From UBA4742 sp963785815 (GTDB taxonomy: Bacteria; Actinomycetota; Acidimicrobiia; Acidimicrobiales; Acidimicrobilacustridaceae): a DNA stretch of 64,000 bases. A program made the position numbers and the translations under genes. The notes beneath the pieces were generated by a model. The model saw only the letters and a program-made list of their open reading frames with translations, was not told the DNA's origin and ran no database searches. The stretch lies in the NCBI GenBank assembly GCA_963785815.1, contig CAWAWN010000001.1, forward strand, positions 1,054,001 to 1,118,000, in the 5' to 3' direction. This document shows, piece by piece, positions 55,933 through 64,000 of the stretch (position 1 is its first letter; every line of letters starts with the position of its first letter).

Positions 55933-58593
55933 TTGCCCGACGCCGATGCCGCCCTCCCCGCCGACACCGACCGCTACCGCCTGCCTCCCACGGCCACGCC
56001 GTCGCGCTACGACCTCGAGCTCGAGCCCGACCTCTCCGCCTTCACCTTCCGCGGCACCTGCGCCACCACCCTGACGATCCCGACGCCCACCGAGGTGCTC
56101 GTCTGCAACGCCATCGAGCTCGAGATCCAGGCCGCCTGGGTGACGGCCACCGATGGCGCCCGCCTCGACGCCGCGGCCATCGAGATGGACGACGAGACCG
56201 AGCGCGCCACCCTGCGGTTCGACCCTCCTCTCGAGCCGGGCACCTGCGTCCTGCACACCGAGTTCACGGGGCTGCTCAACGACAAGCTGCACGGCTTCTA
56301 CCGCAGCACCTTCACCGACGACCAGGGGGCCGAGCGGGTGATCGCCACCACCCAGTTCGAGGCCACCGACGCCCGGCGGGCCTTCCCCTGCTGGGACGAA
56401 CCCGAGCACAAGGCGGTGTTCGCCATCACCCTGGTGGTCGACCCCGACCTGGCCGCCATCTCCAACGCGGCCGAGACCGGCCGCACCACCCGCGACGACG
56501 GCAAGGCGGTCGTGTCCTTCGCCGACACCATCGCCATGTCCACCTACCTGGTGGCCTTCATCGTCGGGCCCCTGGACGTGACCGACCCGGTCGACGTGGA
56601 CGGCACACCCCTGCGGGTCGTGTACCCGCGCGGCAAGGGCCACCTCACCGCCTACGCCCTCGAGGTCGGTGCTTTCTGCCTGCACTTCTTCGCCGACTAC
56701 TTCGGCGTGCCGTACGCCGGCGACAAGGTCGACCTGGTGGCCGTGCCCGACTTCGCCTTCGGGGCCATGGAGAACCTCGGCTGCATCACCTTCCGCGAGG
56801 CCCTGGTGCTGGTCGACCCGACCGAGGTCAGCCAACCCGAGCTGCAGAACGTCACCGACGTCATCGCCCACGAGCTGGCCCACATGTGGTTCGGCGACCT
56901 GGTCACCATGAAGTGGTGGAACGGCATCTGGCTGAACGAGGCGTTCGCCACCTTCATGGAGATGCTGGCCACCGACGCCTTCAAACCCGAATGGGACCGG
57001 TGGGCCGCCTTCGGCGCCAGCCGCACCGCCGCCTTCGACACCGATTCGCTGAGCTCCACCCGTCCCATCGAGTTCCCGGTGATCTCCCCCACCGACGCCG
57101 AGGGCATGTTCGACGTGCTCACCTACGAGAAGGGGGCGGCCGTCGTCCGGATGCTCGAGCAGTACCTGGGGGACGAGCTGTTCCGCGAGGGCATCCGGGG
57201 CTACATGCAGGCCCACCAGTACGCCAACACCGAGACCACCGACCTGTGGGACGCCATCGAGGCCGTGACCGACGAGCCGGTGCGACGCATCATGGACAGC
57301 TGGATCTTCCAGGGCGGGTACCCGCTGGTGCGCGCCGACCTGGTGCACGACGAGTTCGGCGAGGCCCCGACCCAGGTGCGCCTGCGCCAGCAGCGGTTCA
57401 CCTACGCCGGCGACCTCGGTGAGGGCGACGACCGCGACGACAGCGGCGGTGGCCGCGACGACGAGCGGCCCGACGCCGACGCCCACTGGGCCGTGCCCGT
57501 GATCCTGAGCCAGTCGTCTCGGGGGGTGGTGACCTTCGAGAAGGTCCTGTTGGAGGACGACGAGCTCGACGTCGAGCTCATCGACCCCGTCGACTGGGTG
57601 CTGGTCAACACCGAGGGCACGGGCTTCTTCCGGGTCGCCTACGAGCGCGACCTGCGCGAGGCCCTGGCGGCGCGGGCCACGGCCGAGCTGTCGCCCATCG
57701 AGCGCTACGGCCTGGTGGACGACACCTGGGCCGCCGTGCTCGGCGGCGAGCTGACCGCCGTCGACTTCCTCGAGCTGACCACCCACTTCGTGGACGAGCA
57801 CGACGTCTCGGTCTGGCAACGGCTCCAGGGCGGCCTGGGCGTCATCGACCGACTGGTCGACGGTGAGGCCCGCGACGCCCTCCGGGCCCGGGTGCGCCAC
57901 CTGGTCGCCGCTGAGCTGGGCCGCATGGGTCGCCAGCCCCGAGCTGACGACTCCGACCGGGACCTCACCCGGCGGGCCGTGCTGGTGGAGATGGCCGGGG
58001 TGCAGGGCGCCGATCCCGACATCGAGACCTTCACCCGGGGCCTCCTGCGGTTCGCCGACGAGGGCACCGAGGCGGTGGATCCCAGCCTGCTGTGGACCGC
58101 CATCGACGTGGTGGCCGACCGGGGCCAGCCCGACGACTTCGACCGGTTCCTGGCCAGGTTCAAGTCGGCCGCCAACCCCCAGGAGGAGCTGCGCTACCTC
58201 TACGCCCTGGCCGCGTTCGACCGGGCCGAGCTGGTGGACCGGGTGGTGGCGCTGTGCCTGACCGACGAGATCCGCAGCCAGAACGCGCCCTACGTGCTGG
58301 GCCGGGCCATGGCCAACCGCGAGCAGGGGCCGCGGGCCTGGGCCTTCGTGCGCGACCACTGGGACGAGGTCAACGCCCGCTTCCCGTCCAACAGCATCGT
58401 GCGCATGCTGGCCGGGTTGCGCAGCCTCTGGAACCCGGAGGTGGCCGAGGACGTGTACGCCTTCTTCGAGACCCATGAGGTGCCTCAGGGCGACAAGCAG
58501 CTGGCGCAGCACCTCGAGCGCCTCGAGGTCAACGTGGCCCTTCGGGCCCGGGCCAGCCACGCGCTGGCTCACCACCTCCACCCCGAGGGCTGA
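55933..58593 (+). CDS. M1-family zinc aminopeptidase
   Basis: An 886-residue metallopeptidase. The exopeptidase motif FGAMENLG is near residue 277; the zinc site HELAH begins at residue 313 with the third ligand in NEAFATF; the C-terminal ERAP1-like helical domain is complete. It removes N-terminal residues from peptides. An acidic Asp/Gly-rich insertion (about residues 497-514) separates the catalytic part from the C-terminal domain. Start: no ATG fits; the TTG at 55933 has GGAG six bases before it and gives a normal N-terminus (PDADAALPADTDRYRLPP). A TACGCT box at 55893-55898 gives a short leader. Confidence 0.93.
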   Translation: MPDADAALPADTDRYRLPPTATPSRYDLELEPDLSAFTFRGTCATTLTIPTPTEVLVCNAIELEIQAAWVTATDGARLDAAAIEMDDETERATLRFDPPLEPGTCVLHTEFTGLLNDKLHGFYRSTFTDDQGAERVIATTQFEATDARRAFPCWDEPEHKAVFAITLVVDPDLAAISNAAETGRTTRDDGKAVVSFADTIAMSTYLVAFIVGPLDVTDPVDVDGTPLRVVYPRGKGHLTAYALEVGAFCLHFFADYFGVPYAGDKVDLVAVPDFAFGAMENLGCITFREALVLVDPTEVSQPELQNVTDVIAHELAHMWFGDLVTMKWWNGIWLNEAFATFMEMLATDAFKPEWDRWAAFGASRTAAFDTDSLSSTRPIEFPVISPTDAEGMFDVLTYEKGAAVVRMLEQYLGDELFREGIRGYMQAHQYANTETTDLWDAIEAVTDEPVRRIMDSWIFQGGYPLVRADLVHDEFGEAPTQVRLRQQRFTYAGDLGEGDDRDDSGGGRDDERPDADAHWAVPVILSQSSRGVVTFEKVLLEDDELDVELIDPVDWVLVNTEGTGFFRVAYERDLREALAARATAELSPIERYGLVDDTWAAVLGGELTAVDFLELTTHFVDEHDVSVWQRLQGGLGVIDRLVDGEARDALRARVRHLVAAELGRMGRQPRADDSDRDLTRRAVLVEMAGVQGADPDIETFTRGLLRFADEGTEAVDPSLLWTAIDVVADRGQPDDFDRFLARFKSAANPQEELRYLYALAAFDRAELVDRVVALCLTDEIRSQNAPYVLGRAMANREQGPRAWAFVRDHWDEVNARFPSNSIVRMLAGLRSLWNPEVAEDVYAFFETHEVPQGDKQLAQHLERLEVNVALRARASHALAHHLHPEG

Positions 58594-58634
58594 GCCACAC
58601 GACCGAAGGGTAGGCGCCCATCGGCGCACCTCCT

Positions 58635-58640
58635 TAGACT
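58635..58640 (+). promoter_or_regulatory. -10-like box TAGACT, 8 nt before the glgX GTG
   Basis: It places initiation at the GTG at 58649 rather than the adjacent ATG at 58652, favouring GTG as the glgX start. Confidence 0.45.
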
Positions 58641-58648
58641 CGGCCCCC

Positions 58649-60799
58649 GTGATGCTCTGGCCGGGTCAGCCCTTCCCCCTGGGTGCGACCTACGACGGCA
58701 ACGGGGCCAACTTCTCGTTGTTCTCCGAGACAGCCGAGGCGGTCGAGCTGTGCCTGTTCGACGACCAGGGAGTCGAGGAGCGGGTGACCCTCCCCGAGAT
58801 CACGGCCTTCATCCACCACGGCTACGTCCCCGGGGTGCAGCCCGGGCAGCGCTACGGCTTCCGGGTGCACGGCGCGTGGGATCCGGCCCGGGGCCAGCGC
58901 TCGAACCCGGCCAAGCTGCTGCTCGACCCGTACACCAAGGCGGTCGAGGGCGACGTCCGCTGGGACGACGACGTGTTCGACCACACGGTGGGCCAGGACC
59001 CCTCGGGCGATCCCAACTGGTCCGACAGCGCCGCCCACGTACCCCGATCGGTGGTGGCCAACCCGTACTTCGACTGGGGTGACGACCGACCACCCCACAT
59101 CCCGTGGCACGAGACCATCGTCTACGAGACCCACGTGCGCGGCCTCACCATGCGCCACCCCGACGTGCCCGAGGAGCTGCGCGGCACCTACACCGGCCTG
59201 TGCAGCGAGGCCGTGCTCGACCACCTGGGCCAGCTCGGGGTGACCGCGGTCGAGCTGATGCCCGTGCACCAGTTCGTGCACGATCGGCGGCTGGTCGAGC
59301 TGGGCCTGCGCAACTACTGGGGCTACAACTCCATCGCCTACCTGGCCCCTCACAACGACTACGCCAGCTACGGGCAGCGGGGCCAGCAGGTGCAAGAGTT
59401 CAAGCAGATGGTGAAGACCCTGCACGCGGCCGGCATCGAGGTGATCCTCGACGTGGTGTACAACCACACGGCCGAGGGCGACGACGGCGGGCCCACCCTG
59501 TCGTTCAAGGGCGTCGACAACCCGGCCTACTACCGCCTGGACCCCGACGACCCACGCCACTACGTGGACTACACGGGCACGGGCAACAGCCTCAACATGC
59601 GCCACCCCCACGTCCTGCAGCTGATCATGGACAGCCTCCGCTACTGGGTCAACGAGATGCACGTGGACGGCTTCCGCTTCGACCTGGCCGCCACCCTGGC
59701 CCGCGAGCTGCACGACGTCGACAAGCTGTCGTCGTTCTTCGACCTCATCCAGCAGGACCCGGTGGTCAGCCAGGTCAAGCTCATCGCCGAGCCGTGGGAC
59801 GTGGGCGAGGGCGGCTACCAGGTGGGCAACTTCCCGCCGCTGTGGTCGGAGTGGAACGGCAAGTACCGCGACGAGGTGCGCGACTTCTGGCGAGGCGCCG
59901 ACCACACCGTGGCCGAGTTCGGCTACCGCTTCACCGGCAGCTCCGACCTGTACGAGTCCAACGGGCGCACGCCCTCGGCCAGCATCAACTTCGTCACCGC
60001 CCACGACGGCTTCACCCTCACCGACCTGGTGTCCTACGAGGCCAAGCACAATCAGGCCAACGGCGAGGACAACCACGACGGCAGCGACGACAACCGGTCC
60101 TGGAACGGCGGGGTGGAGGGGCCGACCGACGACGAGGCCATCGCCGCCCTGCGACGGCGTCAGCGCCGCAACCTGCTCACCACCCTGCTGCTGTCCCAGG
60201 GCGTGCCCATGCTGCTCGGCGGCGACGAGCTGGGCCGCACCCAGCAGGGCAACAACAACGGCTACGCCCAGGACAACGAGACCTCCTGGTACGACTGGGA
60301 CCGCGTCGACGAGGACCTGCTGGGCTTCACCCGACGCCTGACCGAGATGCGCCGCCGGCACCCGGTGTTCCGGCAGCGCAAGTGGTTCCAGGGCCGCCCG
60401 ATCAGGGGCGAGCAGGCCGACGACATCGAGTGGTTCACGCCGGACGGCACCACCATGACCGAGGACGACTGGCAGGTCACCTACGCCCGGTCGATCGCCG
60501 TGTTCCTCAACGGCCAGGCCATCGCCTCGCTGGGCAGCCGCGGCCAGCGGGTGACCGACGACAGCTTCTACGCCATCTTCAACGCCTACGAGGGCGACCT
60601 CGACTTCGTGCTGCCCACCGGGGCCTACGCCGAGACCTGGGTGCCGGTGATCGACACCACGCCCGACGACCCCGACCTGGCCGTGGTGCTCGACCCACCC
60701 GCGTCGCCCGACGATGGCGTTGCGGTGCTCAAGGCCGGCGACCACCTGACCGTCGGCGGCCGCAGCGTCGTGGTGCTGCTCGCCGACCATCCTGCCTGA
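58649..60799 (+). CDS. glgX: Glycogen debranching enzyme GlgX (isoamylase-type)
   Basis: A 716-residue GH13 enzyme that hydrolyses alpha-1,6 links in limit dextrins. The N-terminal CBM48 part runs WPGQPFPLGATYDGNGANFSLFS. GH13 motifs: DVVYNHTAEG, DGFRFDLAATLA (nucleophile Asp), AEPWDVGEGGYQVG (acid Glu), and TAHDGFTLTDLVSY (transition-state Asp). GTG start with the -10 box at 58635; the ATG follows directly. It follows the aminopeptidase on the same strand and is convergent with the mannosyltransferase. glgB at the right edge and the phosphohexomutase at 42.7 kb complete a glycogen theme. Confidence 0.95.
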   Translation: MMLWPGQPFPLGATYDGNGANFSLFSETAEAVELCLFDDQGVEERVTLPEITAFIHHGYVPGVQPGQRYGFRVHGAWDPARGQRSNPAKLLLDPYTKAVEGDVRWDDDVFDHTVGQDPSGDPNWSDSAAHVPRSVVANPYFDWGDDRPPHIPWHETIVYETHVRGLTMRHPDVPEELRGTYTGLCSEAVLDHLGQLGVTAVELMPVHQFVHDRRLVELGLRNYWGYNSIAYLAPHNDYASYGQRGQQVQEFKQMVKTLHAAGIEVILDVVYNHTAEGDDGGPTLSFKGVDNPAYYRLDPDDPRHYVDYTGTGNSLNMRHPHVLQLIMDSLRYWVNEMHVDGFRFDLAATLARELHDVDKLSSFFDLIQQDPVVSQVKLIAEPWDVGEGGYQVGNFPPLWSEWNGKYRDEVRDFWRGADHTVAEFGYRFTGSSDLYESNGRTPSASINFVTAHDGFTLTDLVSYEAKHNQANGEDNHDGSDDNRSWNGGVEGPTDDEAIAALRRRQRRNLLTTLLLSQGVPMLLGGDELGRTQQGNNNGYAQDNETSWYDWDRVDEDLLGFTRRLTEMRRRHPVFRQRKWFQGRPIRGEQADDIEWFTPDGTTMTEDDWQVTYARSIAVFLNGQAIASLGSRGQRVTDDSFYAIFNAYEGDLDFVLPTGAYAETWVPVIDTTPDDPDLAVVLDPPASPDDGVAVLKAGDHLTVGGRSVVVLLADHPA

Positions 60800-60871
60800 G
60801 GACCCGCGCGGATAGGCACGGGGGGTGCACGAGAGGCGCCGGGCGGATCGGCCGCGGCCGAGGGTCATCCG

Positions 60872-62680
60872 CTAGGCAATGGGGATGGCGACGACCGGCG
60901 CCTGATCGAGGTGTCCACGCGCGGAGTCCTCGGTCGGTCCGGCACCGTCCTGGTGGTCGTCGGAGCCGCCGGACGGGCCGGCGAGCCGGCTCCGGTGGCG
61001 ATGGGCGGCCACGCGCTGGCCGACCCAGCAGCAGCCCAGCACGAAGGCGATGACCAGGGGGCTGATGCCGTTCTGGTAGTGCTGGACGGAGGCCAGCGGG
61101 CTGATGCCGGCCGGCCAAACCAGAGCCGTGGCCGCGATCAGCAGGACGGTGTAGGTCGGACGCCAGCGACCCACGCCCGAGGCGGCCAGCAGGGCGAAGC
61201 CGGTGGCCAGGTACCAGGGCCAGACCACCGGGCCCAACATGACGATGGCGAGCGAGCTGAAGGCGAAGGCGCGCACCAGGCCGATGCGTGGGCTGCGGAT
61301 GAGCAGCACGAAGGAGATGCCGGCCGCGGCCAGCAGGCCGATCGTGCGGCTGGCCCCCACCACCAGCCCCGTCGTCGGGTGCAGGCCGACTCGGTTGATG
61401 AGGTCGCTGGCCACGAACCCGAACTTGGTGGGCAGCGAGTAGGTGCTCATCGACTGGCCGGTGCTCTTGAGGGCGGCGATCCAACCGGCGCCCACGCCCA
61501 CCACGGCGCACAGCACGGCCACCACCGCGGCCACCACCACCAGCAGGCCGGCGGCCAGGCGACTGCGTCGCAGGAAGGTCAGCGAGGGGTCGTCGCGCCA
61601 GTTCCAGGCCATGAACACCAGGGCCGGCGCTGCGGTCAGCTTGACACTGGTGGCCAGCGCCACCAGCAGCACGCCCAGCCACTTGCGGTCCCGTAGGAAG
61701 GCGGCGAAGCCGAGGGCCAGGAAGCCCAGCATGAGCGAGTCGTTGTGGCTGCCACCCAGCAGGTGCAGCAGCACCAGGGGGTTCACCACCCCCAGGGCCA
61801 CGGCCAGCGCCGGCGACCGACGGTAGTGGCGGGCGATGAGGGCCACGCCGACCCCGGCCATGATCATGCCCAGCAAGGCCACCACGCGCATGCCCCACAC
61901 CGACCCGGCCGCGTTGTGGCCCGACGCATCGACCACGAGCTTCTCGGCCTCGACGGCGGCCGGGCCATAGGGCGCGGGTGCACCCCGCCACAGGGGATCG
62001 GCCTGGCGCACGTAGTAGCCGTAGCGCAGGACCTGCGGTCCGTTGGCGGTGGGGTCGATGCCCCGGGACGCCATCTCGCCCTGCGCCGCGTAGCTGTAGG
62101 CGTCACGGCTCAGCAGCGGCGGTCCGGCCATGATGGGCAGGCACCAGATGGCCCCCACGAGCACCACGGCGATCAACCGCCCGTGTCGCGACGCGGGCGA
62201 GGCGTGGGATCGGCCGATCAGCACCAGCCAGCCCAGCACCATGAGCACCAGCCCCACGATGAAGGTGCTGATGGACGACACCGACGAGCCGGGGTGGGGG
62301 ATGAAGGGCACCGTCAGCCGCCAGGCAGGGGCGGCCAGGTACCAGACGGGCGCCGAGGCCACGATGAACAGCGAGCCCACGAAGCCGATGACCGCAGCCA
62401 GCACGAACCGGCCGTAGCGGTTCGGCCACCCGGCCCGGCGGGCCGTGGGCGTGGCGGGCTCGACGTCCAGCTCGAGCGGGTCGGCGCCGTCGGCGGCGGC
62501 CGATGCGTCGGCGGCGGGATCGGGCGCGGGGCCGACCAGGTAGGTCCAGAACTGCTGGCGCATGTTGGGCGTCGGCGCCTGGCCGGTGCCCGGGGGCGGG
62601 GGTGGCGACATCAGGGCGACCCCCGAGGGCACGGGGGCCGCCGGATCCGGCCCGGTCACCCCCGTCGGTTGCGTGCCCAC
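60872..62680 (-). CDS. MptB-like polyprenol-phosphomannose-dependent alpha-1,6-mannosyltransferase
   Basis: A 602-residue membrane protein with about 12-14 hydrophobic helices between residues 90 and 550 and hydrophilic ends. The LLSRDAYSYAAQGEMASRGI segment, with the first-loop Asp of GT-C enzymes, and the following YGPAAVEAEKLV and GGSHNDSLMLGFLALG segments match mycobacterial MptA/MptB. Those enzymes build the alpha-1,6-mannan of lipomannan or lipoarabinomannan from decaprenyl-phosphate-mannose. GTG start with GAGGAG upstream. It suggests a mannan-containing envelope glycolipid here. Confidence 0.85.
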   Translation of the reverse strand: MGTQPTGVTGPDPAAPVPSGVALMSPPPPPGTGQAPTPNMRQQFWTYLVGPAPDPAADASAAADGADPLELDVEPATPTARRAGWPNRYGRFVLAAVIGFVGSLFIVASAPVWYLAAPAWRLTVPFIPHPGSSVSSISTFIVGLVLMVLGWLVLIGRSHASPASRHGRLIAVVLVGAIWCLPIMAGPPLLSRDAYSYAAQGEMASRGIDPTANGPQVLRYGYYVRQADPLWRGAPAPYGPAAVEAEKLVVDASGHNAAGSVWGMRVVALLGMIMAGVGVALIARHYRRSPALAVALGVVNPLVLLHLLGGSHNDSLMLGFLALGFAAFLRDRKWLGVLLVALATSVKLTAAPALVFMAWNWRDDPSLTFLRRSRLAAGLLVVVAAVVAVLCAVVGVGAGWIAALKSTGQSMSTYSLPTKFGFVASDLINRVGLHPTTGLVVGASRTIGLLAAAGISFVLLIRSPRIGLVRAFAFSSLAIVMLGPVVWPWYLATGFALLAASGVGRWRPTYTVLLIAATALVWPAGISPLASVQHYQNGISPLVIAFVLGCCWVGQRVAAHRHRSRLAGPSGGSDDHQDGAGPTEDSARGHLDQAPVVAIPIA

Positions 62681-62844
62681 TGCTCACTCCTCGTGCCCAT
62701 CGGCGACGACCGGCACCGTCGCACCGGCACCGGCTCGAGCTCGCCCGATCGCGCCGCGCCGGCCCGATCACGTTGGTTTCGCCGATTGTACCCTGCTCGG
62801 CGGCTCGGCAGAAGCCACCGCGGGCACATCTCGGGCCGGTCGAC

Positions 62845-64000
62845 CTACGTGCTCGGCGACGTCGGCGTCGGCGCCCAAAACATCACGGAGAGTGGTGGCA
62901 AGACCAGAGGCAGTGAGCACGGCCGGCCGTGCATGGCCACCGGTTCGGCGTCGACACCGCCGAAGTTGCCCCACCCGCTCCCGCCGTAGAGCTCGGCATC
63001 GCTGTTGGCCAGCTCCTCCCAGCGCCCGCCGTGGGGCACGCCCACCGAGTAGCCGCGGCGAGGCACCGGGGTGAGGTTGGCCACCACCAGCACGTCGCGG
63101 CCCTCGCGAGGCCGACGCAGGAACGACAGCACGCTGGCGGCGGCATCGGAGGCGTCGACCCACTCGAAGCCGGCTGGCTCGAAGTCGAGCTGGTGCAGCG
63201 CCGGCTCCCGGCGCACCAGGCCGTTCAAGGTCTCCACCCACCGTCGGATACCCTCGTGGTCGGGGCGGTCCAGCAGCCACCAGGGCAGGAAGCTGTCGTG
63301 GTCCCACTCCATCTCGACGGCCATGTCGTCGCCCATGAACAGCAGCTTCTTGCCGGGCTGGCCGTACTGGTAGCCCAGCAGGCACCGCAGGTTGGCCAAC
63401 TGCTGCCAGCGGTCGCCGGGCATCTTGGCCAGCAGCGAGCCCTTCCCGTGCACCACCTCGTCATGCGACAGCGGGAGGGTGAAGTTCTCGGTGAAGGCGT
63501 ACACGGTGCGGAACGTGAGCTCGCCCTGGGCGTAGCGGCGGTACACGGGATCGCGCTCGAAGTACTCGAGCGTGTCGTGCATCCAGCCCATGTCCCACTT
63601 GAGGCCGAAGCCGAGCCCGCCCATGTCGGTGGGCCGCGACACCATGGGCCAGGCGGTGGACTCCTCGGCGAAGGTCTGCACGTCGGGGAAGGCGGCGTAG
63701 ACCGTCTCGTTCAGCTTCTTGAGGAAGCGCAGGGCCCCCAGGTTCTCGTTGCCGCCGTGCTCGTTGGGCTCCCACTCCCCCGCTCCCCGCGAGTAGTCGA
63801 GGTAGAGCATCGAGGCCACGGCGTCGACCCGCAGGCCGTCGGCGTGGTAGCGGTCCAGCCAGAGGTGGGCGCTGGAGAGCAGGAAGCTGCGCACCTCGAA
63901 GCGGTCGTAGTTGAAGATCAGGCTCTTCCAGTCGGGGTGGAAGCCCTTGCGGGGATCGGCGTGCTCGTAGAGGTGGGTGCCGTCGAAGAAGCCCAGCCCG
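62845..64000 (-). CDS. glgB: 1,4-alpha-glucan branching enzyme GlgB, C-terminal part
   Basis: The frame runs off the right edge; about 385 C-terminal residues are present. GH13 branching-enzyme features: GTHLYEHADPRKGFHPDWKS at the edge, DGLRVDAVASMLYLDYSR (nucleophile Asp), FAEESTAWP (acid Glu), LPLSHDEVVHGKGSL (transition-state Asp), and the all-beta C-terminal domain. GlgB makes alpha-1,6 branches in glycogen. The catalytic triad is complete in the visible part; the N-terminal CBM48 domain is cut off. It precedes the mannosyltransferase gene on the same strand, with a 164-base gap holding nothing I can identify. Confidence 0.95.
   Translation of the reverse strand, partial: GLGFFDGTHLYEHADPRKGFHPDWKSLIFNYDRFEVRSFLLSSAHLWLDRYHADGLRVDAVASMLYLDYSRGAGEWEPNEHGGNENLGALRFLKKLNETVYAAFPDVQTFAEESTAWPMVSRPTDMGGLGFGLKWDMGWMHDTLEYFERDPVYRRYAQGELTFRTVYAFTENFTLPLSHDEVVHGKGSLLAKMPGDRWQQLANLRCLLGYQYGQPGKKLLFMGDDMAVEMEWDHDSFLPWWLLDRPDHEGIRRWVETLNGLVRREPALHQLDFEPAGFEWVDASDAAASVLSFLRRPREGRDVLVVANLTPVPRRGYSVGVPHGGRWEELANSDAELYGGSGWGNFGGVDAEPVAMHGRPCSLPLVLPPLSVMFWAPTPTSPST

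Noticed and set aside
54694..58629. A 1311-codon minus-strand frame joined to the PfkB kinase.
   Set aside because: The upstream three quarters is antisense to the M1 aminopeptidase; the kinase has its own start and ribosome site at 55686.

Overview
The window comes from a very GC-rich actinobacterial chromosome, most likely class Acidimicrobiia; that class is an inference from gene content and gene order, not a measurement. Supporting signs are the two actinobacterial ribosomal microproteins bS22 and bL37, the rsmI-metG-tatD-rpf-ksgA-ispE and pth-rplY-prs-glmU / mfd-mazG gene order known from actinobacteria, an Rpf-type muralytic protein, an MptB-like mannosyltransferase, and many promoters whose TAGnnT-like -10 box lies 6-10 nt before a start codon. 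No phage, transposase, plasmid or CRISPR locus is visible. Coding density is high, and no stretch over about 260 bases lacks a gene.

Layout. 1-3.1 kb: acyl-CoA/steroid-type catabolic operon (CoA-transferase end, two MaoC-fold proteins, acyl-CoA dehydrogenase, SnoaL-like protein). 3.1-6.1 kb: a damaged lipoprotein gene, a DUF1697 gene and a Baeyer-Villiger-type monooxygenase, with strong hairpins between convergent genes. 6.2-12.4 kb (minus): mfd, a SurA/PrsA-like lipoprotein and mazG. 12.4-19.5 kb: an AcpH-like gene, then two tandem copies of a KimA-type potassium transporter plus OB-fold protein cassette separated by a sugar-dehydrogenase-like lipoprotein. 19.5-23.2 kb (minus): pth, rplY, prs and a glmU lacking most of its acetyltransferase domain. 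23.2-24.3 kb (plus): tRNA-Gln, bS22 and a frameshifted ispE. 24.3-31.7 kb: ksgA, rpf, tatD, metG, a coiled-coil protein, rmuC, rsmI and a DUF192 gene. 31.8-37.2 kb: WYL regulator, ychF, PHP phosphoesterase, and an ECF sigma factor with its membrane partner. 37.3-44.5 kb: bL37, prolyl oligopeptidase, queF, an SGNH-MBOAT pair and a phosphohexomutase. 44.5-48.9 kb: small secreted and accessory proteins, a divergent TetR/deazaflavin-reductase pair and a dienoyl-CoA-isomerase-like protein. 49-52.2 kb: TetR, ferritin-like diiron protein and PhyH-type oxygenase. 52.3-64 kb: murA, sulfotransferase, PfkB kinase, M1 aminopeptidase, glgX, mptB-like and the end of glgB.

The most unusual signal is a family of roughly 90-bp structured repeats in five intergenic spaces (about 26.0, 34.1, 39.9, 48.0 and 54.6 kb). 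Stems are preserved between copies by compensatory changes, and one copy fills the whole space between two divergent promoters. Other points worth checking are the duplicated transporter/OB-fold cassette, the truncated GlmU, the ispE frameshift, the widespread leaderless-type promoter geometry, and a prolyl oligopeptidase whose only sensible start is a CTG overlapping the bL37 stop codon.
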